From Holophagaceae bacterium (GTDB lineage: Bacteria > Acidobacteriota > Holophagae > Holophagales > Holophagaceae): a stretch of 35,161 nucleotides of DNA. Of the stretch, positions 26,066-34,806 are shown piece after piece. Numbering within the stretch: the stretch's first letter is position 1; each line of letters starts with the position of its first letter. The position numbers and the translations under genes were made by a program. Under the pieces are notes generated by a model. That model was not told where the DNA came from. It did not search any database and saw only the letters and a program-made list of their open reading frames with translations. Where the stretch lies: contig JANYLR010000085.1 in assembly GCA_025363715.1 (NCBI GenBank), positions 1 through 35,161 on the forward strand. Direction: 5' to 3'.

Positions 26066-26189
26066 CAGGCTTCAGGCTCTAGGCTTCAGGATCCGAACTT
26101 CAGCATTCAGGCCCCAGTCAGCAGTCTAAAGCAACGGCGCCCCACCGGGGCGCCGTCCTGAAGCCTGAAGCCCGGGGCCTAGAGCCTAG
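26066..26189. repeat. CTGAAGCC-family inverted repeat element (element E)
   Basis: CAGGCTTCAGGCTCTAGGC (26066-26084) and its continuation are inverted at 26157-26173 (CCTGAAGCCTGAAGCCC) and 26176-26189 (GGCCTAGAGCCTAG). The right arm runs over the stop codon of the next gene (TAG at 26188-26186, minus strand), so the repeat supplies the stop. The same core, ACTGAAGCCTGA, is at 8961-8972 and 9011-9020 near btuD. Confidence 0.65.
26134..26156 (-). terminator. strong hairpin, possible terminator
   Basis: ACGGCGCCCC-ACC-GGGGCGCCGT is a perfect 10-bp stem with a 3-nt loop at the centre of element E. On the minus strand it is followed by TGCTTTAG, only a weak U-stretch. It would end the transcript of the hypothetical gene upstream (stop 26186) before the ThiF-like gene. 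Confidence 0.45.
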
Positions 26190-26650
26190 TTACTCGTCTG
26201 GCCGGACTCGGCCATGGCCTTCTCGTACTCGGCCTGGAGGCGGCTGGCGTCGGAGATGGCGAACTTGTAGACGTACTCGAAGCGGTCGGCGCCCTTGGTC
26301 AGGGCGATGATCACTTCGTAGACGCCTTCGCCGTTCACCTCGAAGGGGCTGGCGATGACGTTGAAGGTGCCTTCCTTGGCGCCGTCGGGGATCTGCACGT
26401 CGCTGTCGCGGATCACATCCTTGCGGTCGCCGGTGGGGCTCACGATGGAGAAGCCGAACTTGAACTGGCCGTCCATGCGGGAGAAGCGGGTGTAGAAGCA
26501 CACCTTGGGCAGGGTGAAGGGGACCTGGGGCACCACGATGTGGTGGTCGTACAGACCCATCAGCGAGGTCTTGCCGCCCATTTCCTGGCGGATGTCATCG
26601 CAAAGCAGCGTGAATTCGTGCTTGGGGGCCTTGATCTGGACTTCTTGCAT
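26186..26650 (-). CDS. conserved hypothetical protein (DUF6941-like)
   Basis: 154 residues, no signal peptide. All-beta-looking: KAPKHEFTLLCDDIRQEMGGKTSLMGLYDHHIVVP at the N-terminus, then FYTRFSRMDGQFKFGFSIVSPTG and EGVYEVIIALTKGADRFEYVYKFAI. The opening HEFTLLCDDIRxExxxKxSxMGxY is a recognisable conserved block of an uncharacterised family that I would place with DUF6941, from memory and not searched. Function unknown. GGAGT before ATG 26650 is a good ribosome site. The stop lies in element E. Confidence 0.7.
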   Translation of the reverse strand: MQEVQIKAPKHEFTLLCDDIRQEMGGKTSLMGLYDHHIVVPQVPFTLPKVCFYTRFSRMDGQFKFGFSIVSPTGDRKDVIRDSDVQIPDGAKEGTFNVIASPFEVNGEGVYEVIIALTKGADRFEYVYKFAISDASRLQAEYEKAMAESGQTSN

Positions 26651-26748
26651 GGGGACTCCGAAAGAGGGGGCATCCTTGGGTGAAGGGAAAGTTTACCCTT
26701 GAAGTCGGCCCCATCCAACCCTCGGTTGGCGGGGACACGGGAGGTTCC

Positions 26749-28356
26749 ATGCGGCATTGGTTCTGGATCTTGTTGATCACCTTGGGCATGCAGGCCCAAG
26801 AGGCCCGGATTCAGATTCTTGGCACCACGGACATGCACGGGCACGTAGCCGCGGAGGACACCTTCAGCCTCCAGCCCATGAACCAGGGATGGGCAAAGGT
26901 CACAACTTTGATCCGCCGGCAGAGGGCCCAGAATCCGAACACGATCCTGGTGGATTGCGGGGACACCCTTCAGGGCGAGCCGCTGAACTACGTGCGGAAT
27001 GTCCTTCGGAAGGACCTGCCTGAACCCAGCGTGGCCATCATGAACGCCCTGGGCTATGCGGCCATGGCCGTGGGGAATCACGACTTCGATTTCGGGACGG
27101 AGGTCCTGCGCGAGGCCGGGAAACAGGCGAAGTTCCCCTTCCTATCGGCCAACATGCTGGACGCCAAGGGGCAGCCCGCCTTCGCCACCCATGTCCTGGT
27201 GACCGTGGCCGGGGTGCGCGTGGCCCTGGTGGGCTTCACCACGCCCGGGACCGCATGGATGGTGGAACCCGGCAATCTCTCGGGGTTCACCTTCCAGGAC
27301 ATCGTCGCCAGCGCCCGGGCGATGGTCCCCCGCCTCCGGGAGAAGGAGAAGGCTGACGTGGTGATCGCCTTGCTGCACTCCGGGCTGGGCGCCCTGGATG
27401 GTCGGGACGGGGATGAAAATCAGGCCCTGAGACTGGCGGATCAGGTGCCGGGTCTAGATGCCATCTTCACGGGCCACACCCATCAGGCGGTCCAGACCGA
27501 GCACAAGGGCATCCCCATCGTGCAGGGGCAGTGTTTCGGCCGCGCCCTGGCCATGGTGGAGCTGGACCTGCGCCAGGAGCAGGGGCGCTGGCGCGTGGTG
27601 GCCCGCAGCGGACGGCTGCTGAAGCCAGATGAGCAGACCGCCAGCGATCCGGAAGTGCTCAGCCTCACCGCAGACCTGCGCGCCGCCACGGACCGCTACC
27701 TGAATACGGCCGCCACGAACCTCCTGGTGGACCTGGATAGCCGCTGGTCGCGGATGGAGGACACTCCGCTCATGCAACTCCTCCACCAGGTGCAGCGCCA
27801 GGCCACGGGAGCCCAGCTGTCGGCGGCGGCCTCGCCGGGGCCCAAGCTCTTCATTCCCAAGGGACCCACCAGTGTCCGCCAGTTCTACGCGCTGGCGACC
27901 TACGAGAACCAGCTCGCGAAGATCCGCCTGACCGGGGATCAGCTGAAGCGGTACCTGGAGCACAGTGCGCGGCACTACACGCGCAGCTGGGAACCGGAGC
28001 TCTACAGCCGGGATATCCCCATCTACAACTTCGATCTGGTGGATGGCGTGAACTATGCCCTGGACCTGGGCCAGCCCGCCGGCAGCCGGGTGCGGAACCT
28101 CAGCTACCTGGGCAAGCCGGTGAAGCCAGAGCAGACCTTCTCCATGGCCATCTCGACCTACCGGCTTCGCGGGGGCGGCGGCTATATGGAAGCCATCGGC
28201 TTCAAGAGCGTCCCCGAGCTGATCACCAAGGCCTCCCAGCGCAACCTGCTCCTGGACTTTGTGCTGAGCCACTCGACCTTGAGCGTTGCCACGGCGAACA
28301 ATTGGCGGACCATCCCCTACCTGGACCGGGAGCGGGTGATGAACCTGGCGCGGTGA
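26749..28356 (+). CDS. secreted 5'-nucleotidase / cyclic phosphodiesterase
   Basis: 535 residues. GGAGG stands 5 nt before ATG 26749, which begins a short signal peptide (MRHWFWILLITLGMQAQE). The calcineurin-like metallophosphatase domain shows all metal motifs: GTTDMHGH, VDCGDTLQGEP, AVGNHDFDFG, ALLHSGLG and FTGHTHQA. The C-terminal 5'-nucleotidase domain has YENQLAKIRLTGDQLKRYLE and DGVNYALDLGQPAGSRV. It matches the UshA/CpdB/SoxB-related group, acting in the periplasm on nucleotides or cyclic nucleotides; which one is unclear. Ends next to the convergent stop of 28357. Confidence 0.9.
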   Translation: MRHWFWILLITLGMQAQEARIQILGTTDMHGHVAAEDTFSLQPMNQGWAKVTTLIRRQRAQNPNTILVDCGDTLQGEPLNYVRNVLRKDLPEPSVAIMNALGYAAMAVGNHDFDFGTEVLREAGKQAKFPFLSANMLDAKGQPAFATHVLVTVAGVRVALVGFTTPGTAWMVEPGNLSGFTFQDIVASARAMVPRLREKEKADVVIALLHSGLGALDGRDGDENQALRLADQVPGLDAIFTGHTHQAVQTEHKGIPIVQGQCFGRALAMVELDLRQEQGRWRVVARSGRLLKPDEQTASDPEVLSLTADLRAATDRYLNTAATNLLVDLDSRWSRMEDTPLMQLLHQVQRQATGAQLSAAASPGPKLFIPKGPTSVRQFYALATYENQLAKIRLTGDQLKRYLEHSARHYTRSWEPELYSRDIPIYNFDLVDGVNYALDLGQPAGSRVRNLSYLGKPVKPEQTFSMAISTYRLRGGGGYMEAIGFKSVPELITKASQRNLLLDFVLSHSTLSVATANNWRTIPYLDRERVMNLAR

Positions 28357-29259
28357 CTATCTGACCTTCACCAGTACCAGTCCACCCCGGGGACTGGTGA
28401 AGACCGCATCCGAATCCAGGATTCCGATCAGGTGATGGGATTCGTTCAGACCGGTAGGGAGGAAGTTCAGGTGCAGCTGCTTGAGGTCCAGCCGGGCCAG
28501 TACCAGGCCCTGCAGGGTTCCGCGCAGCTGGGGAGGGACCTGGGTCGACCTGACGGTGGCGAACACCACTTCCTTGCCGGGCCAAAGGGCCATGGGGCCG
28601 CGGACATCCGCCGAGCCTTCCAGGGCCGGCGCGGGGCTTCCATCTGGAAAGGAGAACCTGATCTCGGAGGTCTTCTGACCGGTGCCGCCGTTCAGGATAA
28701 GGAGGCTCAGGGAGTTGCCATTGGCCATCAGCACGTTGCCCGCATCATCGATGAGGATGGGGCGCCGGTGAACGGGGGCGGGCTCCTCGTCCCTGGCGGG
28801 AGGCTTGACACCATAGGACCAAAGCACCGAACCCTTGAAGTCCCGCTTTTCCAGGAAGGGAGTTGGGGCCCGGTAGGACAACACGAGGCCTTTGACGTCC
28901 CAGCCCACGTCCGCCACTTCGGCGGGCAGCTTGGAGGACCGTAGGACCTTGCCGTTGGCCCCGATCTGAGTCAGGGTTTGTCCCGAGATCACCCAGGGGT
29001 AGTTGTGGGGATCGACGACCCACTTTTCCGGCGCCACGGACAGCTTGCCGAGATTGGTGCTGCGTTGCAGTCCGCCATCCCGGGACCAGGTATGCAGGGT
29101 GGTGGACAGTTCGTCATAAAAGGTGAAGCTGTCGTCCTTGTCCTGGTGGGCCCAGCCAGTGGCCTGGGTGGCGGCATCCCAGACCTGGGCGTCCAGCTGA
29201 AGGCTGACCAGGCCGAGCAGAGCGCTCAGAAGGGCGACATGGAAACGAGATGTCCTCAC
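28357..29259 (-). CDS. secreted hypothetical protein, WD/propeller-like
   Basis: 300 residues from a GTG at 29259. Signal peptide FHVALLSALLGLVSLQLDA. The rest is all beta with repeated W/G/D turns (WVVDPHNYPWVISGQTLTQIGANGKVLRSS; ILIDDAGNVLMANGNSLSLLIL), as in quinoprotein- or NHL-type propellers, but only about four blades fit. No catalytic residues are visible. I do not recognise the family. A dyad-symmetric sequence lies 45 bp before its start (29304-29337). Confidence 0.65.
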   Translation of the reverse strand: MRTSRFHVALLSALLGLVSLQLDAQVWDAATQATGWAHQDKDDSFTFYDELSTTLHTWSRDGGLQRSTNLGKLSVAPEKWVVDPHNYPWVISGQTLTQIGANGKVLRSSKLPAEVADVGWDVKGLVLSYRAPTPFLEKRDFKGSVLWSYGVKPPARDEEPAPVHRRPILIDDAGNVLMANGNSLSLLILNGGTGQKTSEIRFSFPDGSPAPALEGSADVRGPMALWPGKEVVFATVRSTQVPPQLRGTLQGLVLARLDLKQLHLNFLPTGLNESHHLIGILDSDAVFTSPRGGLVLVKVR

Positions 29260-29303
29260 GGGATCCCCAGGAAAGGCTCCAAGCCAACAATTGGATTGTG
29301 ACC

Positions 29304-29337
29304 AACCTTAGAAATTTCCGGGAATTTCTGCAAGGTT
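29304..29337. terminator. nested palindrome between dxs and a secreted hypothetical
   Basis: AACCTT (29304-29309) pairs with AAGGTT (29332-29337) and AGAAATT (29310-29316) with AATTTCT (29323-29329), loop TCCGGG. It lies 5 bp past the dxs stop, so it may end the xseB-ispA-dxs transcript, although the T-run (TTTTACTTA) lies on the plus-strand side only. Equally it could be an operator for the gene starting at 29259. Confidence 0.4.
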
Positions 29338-29341
29338 TTAC

Positions 29342-31267
29342 TTACAGGTTCTTGGCAAATTTCCGGATCCGCTGCTCCAGTATCTGAGGGCTCAGCCCCT
29401 CTTCTTCCAGCAATCGCTTGGGGTCGCCGTGATGGACCAGGTGATCGGGAATGGTCGTGCGGAGGAGGGGGCGGAGCAGGCCCGCGTCCGCCATGGCCTC
29501 GGCCACGGCACTGCTGAACCCGCCGGGGGCGCAGCCTTCCTCCAGGGTTACCACCCCCCGGCAGCGGCCGGCCCACGTCAGGATGAGCTCGGCATCGAGC
29601 GGCTTGAGGAAGCGGGCATTGATGACGGCGCAGGCCAGCCCCTCGGCCGCCAGGGCGTCGGCGAGTTTCAGGGCCGGATCCACCATGGAACCCAGCGCGC
29701 AAAGCAGGAGGTCGTCGCCTTCGCGCAGCAGCTCCCCCTTGCCGAGGGGCAGGGCCGTGATGGGGTCTTCGAGCGCGACGCCCAGGCCGTTGCCTCGGGG
29801 GTAGCGCAGGGCCGCGGGATGGCCGCAATAGAGGGCGGTCATCAGCATTCGCCGCAGCTCGTTCTCGTCCTTGGGCGCCATCAGCACGATGTTGGGGAGG
29901 CAGCGGAGGTAGGCCAGATCGTAGAGGCCGTGGTGGGTGGGACCGTCGGCGCCCACGATGCCAGCCCGGTCCAGGGCGAAAGTCACGGGCAGATCCTGGA
30001 TGCAGACGTCGTGGGCCACCTGGTCGAAGCCCCGCTGCAGGAAAGTGCTGTAGATGGCGCAGACGGGCCGCATGCCCTGGGTCGCGAGCCCGGCGGCGAA
30101 GGTGACCGCGTGCTGTTCGGCGATGCCCACGTCGAAGCAGCGCTCCGGGAAGACCTTCTGGAAGAAGTTCAGACCTGTGCCATCCAGCATGGCGGCGGTG
30201 ATGCCCACGATCTTCTCGTCGGTTTTCGCGAGCTCCACCAGCGTCTTCCCGAACACGCTGGTGTAGCTGGGCGGGGCGGGCTTGGCCGGATCCGCGGTGA
30301 CCTTGATGATCTCGCCGGATTCGGCGTCGAAGGCGGTGACGCCATGCCACTTCAGGGGATCCTGCACGGCGGGCTCGTAGCCATAGCCCTTCTTGGTCTG
30401 CACGTGCAGCAGCACCGGGCCGTCCTTCATCTTCACCCTGGCTTCGGCCAGGGCCTTCGAAGTGGCGTTCACATCATGCCCGTTGACGGGGCCCATGTAG
30501 CGGAAGCCCAGGTCTTCGAAGAGCAACCCGGGGATCATGAGCCGCTTGAAGCTTTCCTCGCTCCACTTGGCAGCCTTGGCCACGCCCTTGCTCAGACCCT
30601 CCAGCGGGATGGCCTTGATGGCGTGCTCGATGCGGTCCCGCCAGCGGTGGTAGTACTGCCCGGACATGATCTGGTTCAGGTAGCCCTGGAGCGAGCCCAC
30701 GTTGGGGTTGATGCTCATGTCGTTGTCGTTGAGGATCACCAGGAAGTTCTTCGTCACCAGGTAGCCGGCCTGGTTCAGGGCTTCGAAAGCCATCCCTGCG
30801 GTCATGGAGCCGTCGCCGATGACAGCGATGCAGACATGGTCCTGGTGCTGGAGATCCCTGGCCTTGGCCATGCCCAGCGCCGCCGAGATGCTGGTGCTGG
30901 CGTGCCCGGCGCCGAAGTGGTCATAGGGGCTCTCGTCTCGTTTGAGGAAGCCCGACAGGCCGTGGTGCATGCGCAGCGTCGGGAAGCGGTCCTTCCGGCC
31001 CGTGAGGATCTTGTGCGGGTAGGCCTGATGGCCCACGTCCCACACGATGCGGTCCTGGAGGAAATCGAAGTGGTGGAACAGCGCCACGGTGAGCTCGACG
31101 GTTCCGAGGTTGGAGCTGAAGTGGCCGCCGGTCTCGGACACCGAGGTGATGAGGAAAGCGCGCACCTCGGCGGCCAGCTGCTCCAGCTGCCCGGGCGTGA
31201 AGTGTCTTACCTGCTGAGGGGCGGCCAGGGAATCCAGCAGGGGGTAAGGACTGGCGGGGGCTTTCAC
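29342..31267 (-). CDS. dxs: 1-deoxy-D-xylulose-5-phosphate synthase
   Basis: 641 residues from GTG 31267. First step of the MEP isoprenoid pathway, joining pyruvate and glyceraldehyde-3-phosphate with thiamine diphosphate. Marks: RDESPYDHFGAGHASTSISAALG (substrate His), VIGDGSMTAGMAFEALNQAG (ThDP-Mg), DVGIAEQHAVTFAAGLA (catalytic Glu) and the transketolase C-domain with EEGCAPGGFSSAVAE. The frame stays open to an ATG at 31351, but that part overlaps ispA and has no homology, so GTG 31267, 9 nt after the ispA stop, is preferred. Its end lies 5 bp before a palindrome. Confidence 0.95.
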   Translation of the reverse strand: MKAPASPYPLLDSLAAPQQVRHFTPGQLEQLAAEVRAFLITSVSETGGHFSSNLGTVELTVALFHHFDFLQDRIVWDVGHQAYPHKILTGRKDRFPTLRMHHGLSGFLKRDESPYDHFGAGHASTSISAALGMAKARDLQHQDHVCIAVIGDGSMTAGMAFEALNQAGYLVTKNFLVILNDNDMSINPNVGSLQGYLNQIMSGQYYHRWRDRIEHAIKAIPLEGLSKGVAKAAKWSEESFKRLMIPGLLFEDLGFRYMGPVNGHDVNATSKALAEARVKMKDGPVLLHVQTKKGYGYEPAVQDPLKWHGVTAFDAESGEIIKVTADPAKPAPPSYTSVFGKTLVELAKTDEKIVGITAAMLDGTGLNFFQKVFPERCFDVGIAEQHAVTFAAGLATQGMRPVCAIYSTFLQRGFDQVAHDVCIQDLPVTFALDRAGIVGADGPTHHGLYDLAYLRCLPNIVLMAPKDENELRRMLMTALYCGHPAALRYPRGNGLGVALEDPITALPLGKGELLREGDDLLLCALGSMVDPALKLADALAAEGLACAVINARFLKPLDAELILTWAGRCRGVVTLEEGCAPGGFSSAVAEAMADAGLLRPLLRTTIPDHLVHHGDPKRLLEEEGLSPQILEQRIRKFAKNL

Positions 31268-31275
31268 GCGAGAGC

Positions 31276-32163
31276 CTAGTTGGCCCGCAGCGCCAGGTAC
31301 CGTGCCCAGGCTGCCAAGGAATTCTGGTTGGGAAGAGCTGCTAGCTGGCATAGGGCGTTCTCGGTGGCTTCATCCAGGGCTTTCCGGGCACCGTCGAGGC
31401 CCAGGAGGGAAGGGTAGGTGATCTTACCCCTGCCTGCATCCTTTCCGGCCCGCTTGCCCAGATCCGCGTCCGTGGCGGTGGTGTCAAGAATATCGTCCTG
31501 GATCTGGAAGGCCAGGCCGATGGCCTCGCCAAAGGCCCGCAGGGCGGCCTGCTCCGTTGGCTGGGCGCCGCCCAGTACGGCGCCGATCTCTAGGGAGGCC
31601 CGCAGGAGGGCCCCAGTCTTCAGACGATGGATGAGGCGGAGGTGATCCAGGTCGTAACTGGCGAGCTTCTCACCCTCTAAATCCAGAGCCTGGCCCCCCG
31701 CCATGCCGCGCCAGCCGGCACCCTCGGCGAGCAGGGCCAGGGCCAGGGCCCGTCGCACGGAATCCAGGTCGGCTGTGGCCAGCACAGCGAAGGCCTCGGT
31801 CAGCAGGGCATCTCCGGCCAGGATCGCGTGGCCCTCACCGAAGACCTTGTGGTTGGTGGGCCGGCCCCGGCGCAGATCGTCGTCGTCCATGGCCGGCAGG
31901 TCGTCGTGGATGAGCGAGTAGGTGTGGACGTACTCCAGGGCCAGCGCCCCTGGCAGGGCCTGGGCTGGGGCGCCACCCACGGCCTCGCAGGCCAGCAGGC
32001 AGAGCACGGGCCGCACCCGCTTGCCGCCGGCCTCCAGGCTGTACCGCATGGCCTCGCCCAGGCGCTGGGCCTCGCCTTGGTGAAAGGGCCGGGTGAGCGC
32101 GGCATCGAGGATGGGCAGCAAGCGGTTCAGGTCGGCCTGGACCTGGGTGGCGACCTGATTCAT
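31276..32163 (-). CDS. ispA: polyprenyl diphosphate synthase (farnesyl/geranylgeranyl type)
   Basis: 295 residues. Condenses isopentenyl diphosphate with allylic diphosphates. First Asp-rich motif [18 protein letters not shown], second QIQDDILD, plus GGKRVRPVL and HRLKTGALL as in the family. The two-residue insertion in the first motif (DDLPAMD) is the FPP/GGPP type used by bacterial IspA. Start is ATG 32163, overlapping the xseB stop (ATGA at 32160-32163). Order xseB-ispA-dxs is the common bacterial arrangement; products feed quinone, bactoprenol or hopanoid synthesis. Confidence 0.94.
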   Translation of the reverse strand: MNQVATQVQADLNRLLPILDAALTRPFHQGEAQRLGEAMRYSLEAGGKRVRPVLCLLACEAVGGAPAQALPGALALEYVHTYSLIHDDLPAMDDDDLRRGRPTNHKVFGEGHAILAGDALLTEAFAVLATADLDSVRRALALALLAEGAGWRGMAGGQALDLEGEKLASYDLDHLRLIHRLKTGALLRASLEIGAVLGGAQPTEQAALRAFGEAIGLAFQIQDDILDTTATDADLGKRAGKDAGRGKITYPSLLGLDGARKALDEATENALCQLAALPNQNSLAAWARYLALRAN

Positions 32164-32402
32164 CGGCCGCCCTTGGCGTCGTCCAGGGGCTCGGCGCGGT
32201 ACTCGCCACCCAGGCCCGCCTTGAGCACCTCCACCCGGCGCTGGGCCTCGGCCAGCTGCTTCTGCAGGAGCTGGCTGAGCTGCACACCCTCTTCGAAGCG
32301 GGCCAGGGCCTCTTCCAGGCTGAGGCTGCCGGATTCCAGCTGTTGCACCAGCGTTTCGAGCCGGTCGAGGCCGTCGTCGAAGGAGGGCGCGGCATCGGTC
32401 AT
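32160..32402 (-). CDS. xseB: exodeoxyribonuclease VII small subunit
   Basis: 80 residues, the usual size. The small helical partner of XseA; together they degrade single-stranded [39 protein letters not shown] is the full family signature. Start ATG 32402 (MTDAAPSF) fits the normal length; the frame is open to 32465. It is the first gene of the xseB-ispA-dxs unit, and xseA is not in the window. Confidence 0.93.
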   Translation of the reverse strand: MTDAAPSFDDGLDRLETLVQQLESGSLSLEEALARFEEGVQLSQLLQKQLAEAQRRVEVLKAGLGGEYRAEPLDDAKGGR

Positions 32403-32439
32403 AAGGCAATCCTTCGCCTGGGCAGTTGGGCCATTCGTG

Positions 32440-33177
32440 TCATCGCCCCTTGGCCATGCTTTCACGCATCTTCTTCCCGGTGTCTTCGATTTTGTAGTCC
32501 GCGGGCAGGGCGAAGGTGGAGGCCGGAATGGGGCCTTCGTTGATGGTCGTCGCGACGCTGCTGAAGTCGCCCACGATGGGCATGACAGTGTGGTTTCGGA
32601 GAGCGATGCCCTGCACCTTGGCCAGTTCCTCGCCGAGCTTCAACATTCCGGCAGTGTTGCCTCCCATTTGGCCGATGGCGTTCTTGAGCTTGAGGAAGCG
32701 CTTGTAGGAACCGGCGGGGATCGGTGGCTTGAGGGAGGGGTCATTGCTGCTTTCGATAATCATTTTGCCCATGGTGATCTTCCACTTCTTGCACTTGTGG
32801 CCCAGGATCGTTTCCGAGCCCTGCTCCTCGGCGGTGACCGTGGTATCGCCTCCACCCATCAGCTTCTGGGCGAAGGGAGGGAGGTCCTTCATCTTGTCAG
32901 CCATGGCTTCCATGGAGGCTTCGAGATCATCCCAGCCCATGCGCTGAACGAGCTTCTTCTTGTGGTTGATGGTGTAGGACACGCCCTGCTCGAAATCGAC
33001 CATGGAATCAACCTGGCTGGTCGGGTGATTGATTCGCATGAATTTGGAGGACCAGTACTGGGTCTGCTCACCCTCGTGGCCCTTGCCGGTGCCAGTCATG
33101 GTGAGCGTAAGATCTGTGGCCAGGGCAGTCAGGGATGCGAACAGCAGAAGCACAGCCAAACGCATAGGCGCTTTCAT
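32440..33177 (-). CDS. secreted DUF4412-like protein
   Basis: 245 residues from ATG 33177, with AGGAGGG 6 nt before it. Signal peptide [16 protein letters not shown]. The mature protein is beta-rich, with [33 protein letters not shown], then [20 protein letters not shown] and a helix-rich middle. This is the layout of DUF4412 proteins (LolA-like fold), which bind something hydrophobic or stay uncharacterised; assignment is by pattern. It ends 37 bp before xseB on the same strand and is divergent from the response regulator. Confidence 0.7.
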   Translation of the reverse strand: MKAPMRLAVLLLFASLTALATDLTLTMTGTGKGHEGEQTQYWSSKFMRINHPTSQVDSMVDFEQGVSYTINHKKKLVQRMGWDDLEASMEAMADKMKDLPPFAQKLMGGGDTTVTAEEQGSETILGHKCKKWKITMGKMIIESSNDPSLKPPIPAGSYKRFLKLKNAIGQMGGNTAGMLKLGEELAKVQGIALRNHTVMPIVGDFSSVATTINEGPIPASTFALPADYKIEDTGKKMRESMAKGR

Positions 33178-33262
33178 GGATACCCTCCTGGGAATACTCT
33201 GGAGGATACGCTTGCGTTTCCAGGAATGCCAACTCCAGGCATCAGCCCCCCAAGAGGTAGTC

Positions 33263-34633
33263 ATGGCCCGTGTACTGGTGGTGGATGACAGCAGAGAGAC
33301 CTGTGAGTTCCTGGAGGAGCTCCTGGGCAGCATGGGCCTGGAGGTAGCCAAGGCCACCCACCCCGACAAGGCCATCGATCTGCTGCAGGGCGAGCCCTTC
33401 GATCTGCTGCTGTCGGACATCAACCTGGAGGCGAAGAAGGATGGCCTGGACCTGCTGCGGGTCGCCAAGCCCCTGGGTGTGGACACCATCCTCCTGTCGG
33501 GTTTCGGCACCCTCGAAACGGCCATCGAGGCCGTCCGGGAGGGGGCCTTCGACTTCCTGAGCAAGCCCTGGAACAACGAGGAGCTGAAGGCCCTGGTGAC
33601 CCGGGCCCTGGCCCGCCGCCAGTCCAGTGGCCACACCCTGGCCCAGGGCGCCTCCCCCAAGGGAAAGCGGAGCCTGATGATCGGCTCGAGCCCGCGGATG
33701 ATGGCGGTCTACAAGACCATCGCGAGCCTGCAGAACAGCCGGGCCACGGTGCTCATCACCGGAGAAAGCGGCACGGGCAAGGAACTGGTGGCTAGGAGCA
33801 TCCATTTGTCCAGCGATCGGCGGGACCGGGCCTTCGTGGCCGTGAACTGCGGCGCCCTGACCGAGACCCTGCTGGAATCCGAGCTCTTCGGTCACGTGAA
33901 GGGCTCGTTCACCGGGGCCATCGGGGAGAAACCGGGTCTCTTCGAGGAAGCCTCGGGCGGCACCATCTTCCTCGACGAAATCGGGGAGACCAGCCAGAGC
34001 TTCCAGGTGCGGCTGCTGCGGGTGCTGCAGGAGCAGGAGATCCGCCGGGTCGGCGGCAACAAGACCATCAAAGTGGATGCCCGGGTGATCGCCGCCACTA
34101 ACCGCGATCTGCAGGGCATGGTCAAGGCCGGATCGTTCCGGGAGGACCTCTACTACCGGCTGGGCGTGGTGGAACTCGCCGTGCCGCCCCTGCGGGACCG
34201 CCGGGAGGACATCCCGGCCCTGGTGGATCACTTCCTATCGGAATTTGGGCGCAAGGATGGTCACACCTACCTGCTGCATCCGGAGGCCCGGCGGGTACTG
34301 GAGGCCTACTCCTGGCCAGGGAACGTGCGGGAACTGGGCAACGCGGTAGAGAATCTCACCCAGTTGAGCCGGGGCCTGGAGATCACCGTGGACGACTTGC
34401 CGGCCAAGATCCAGGCGGATGTGCTCAAGAAAGCGCTCCGGCGACCCGAAGCCGGAGAGGACATTCCCGCCCTCATCGAGGATTGGCCCTCGCTGGATGA
34501 GCTGGAGCGGCGCTACATCCAGGTTCTGATCAGCCGGCACAAGGAAAAACAGCGCATCGCCGAGATCCTGGGGGTCGACCGGACCACCCTCTACCGGAAG
34601 CTCAAGCGCTATGGGTTTCACGAGGGCGAGTAG
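33263..34633 (+). CDS. sigma-54-dependent response regulator, NtrC family
   Basis: 456 residues. Receiver (1-120): acidic pocket D8/D9, acceptor D52 in LLSDINL, Lys101 in DFLSKPW. AAA+ domain (about 145-380): Walker A GESGTGKE, sigma-54 loop GSFTGA instead of GAFTGA, Walker [12 protein letters not shown], and arginine-finger region [10 protein letters not shown]-terminal Fis-type [30 protein letters not shown] before ATG 33263. It turns on sigma-54 promoters after phosphorylation; its kinase is not next door. Divergent from the DUF4412-like gene; the lysine-rich protein lies 170 bp downstream. Confidence 0.95.
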   Translation: MARVLVVDDSRETCEFLEELLGSMGLEVAKATHPDKAIDLLQGEPFDLLLSDINLEAKKDGLDLLRVAKPLGVDTILLSGFGTLETAIEAVREGAFDFLSKPWNNEELKALVTRALARRQSSGHTLAQGASPKGKRSLMIGSSPRMMAVYKTIASLQNSRATVLITGESGTGKELVARSIHLSSDRRDRAFVAVNCGALTETLLESELFGHVKGSFTGAIGEKPGLFEEASGGTIFLDEIGETSQSFQVRLLRVLQEQEIRRVGGNKTIKVDARVIAATNRDLQGMVKAGSFREDLYYRLGVVELAVPPLRDRREDIPALVDHFLSEFGRKDGHTYLLHPEARRVLEAYSWPGNVRELGNAVENLTQLSRGLEITVDDLPAKIQADVLKKALRRPEAGEDIPALIEDWPSLDELERRYIQVLISRHKEKQRIAEILGVDRTTLYRKLKRYGFHEGE

Positions 34634-34686
34634 CCAACCTATGGGGCAGCAATCGTCGCAGGCTGCCACAAGTTGCAGAACGCAAC

Positions 34687-34745
34687 AGGATTTTATTTAT
34701 GTTTGATATGTTAAATAGTAGAAAATAAATAGTTTAAATTTAGGC
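34687..34745 (+). promoter_or_regulatory. AT-rich promoter region of the lysine-rich protein gene
   Basis: About 60 bp that are strongly A+T-rich in a GC-rich genome. TTGATA at 34703-34708 with TAAATA at 34726-34731 (17-nt spacer) could be a sigma-70 promoter, the -10 being poor. Just before it GTTGC-AGAAC-GCAAC (34672-34686) with a following TTTTATTT may be a weak terminator for the regulator. No proper sigma-54 GG-N10-GC element was found. Confidence 0.45.
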
Positions 34746-34806
34746 CCAAAATATGCTTTCTTTCTGCCGCTTCCGGCCGTGCCGGATACCCCCAGGGAGA
34801 AACCCC

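Noticed and set aside
29342..31351. ATG 31351 as the dxs start
   Set aside because: The extra 28 residues overlap ispA and show no Dxs homology; GTG 31267 fits the family and the operon spacing.
34655..34690. Sigma-54 promoter (TGCCAC and TTGCA) before the lysine-rich gene
   Set aside because: The spacing is 3 nt instead of 5 and the essential GG is absent.
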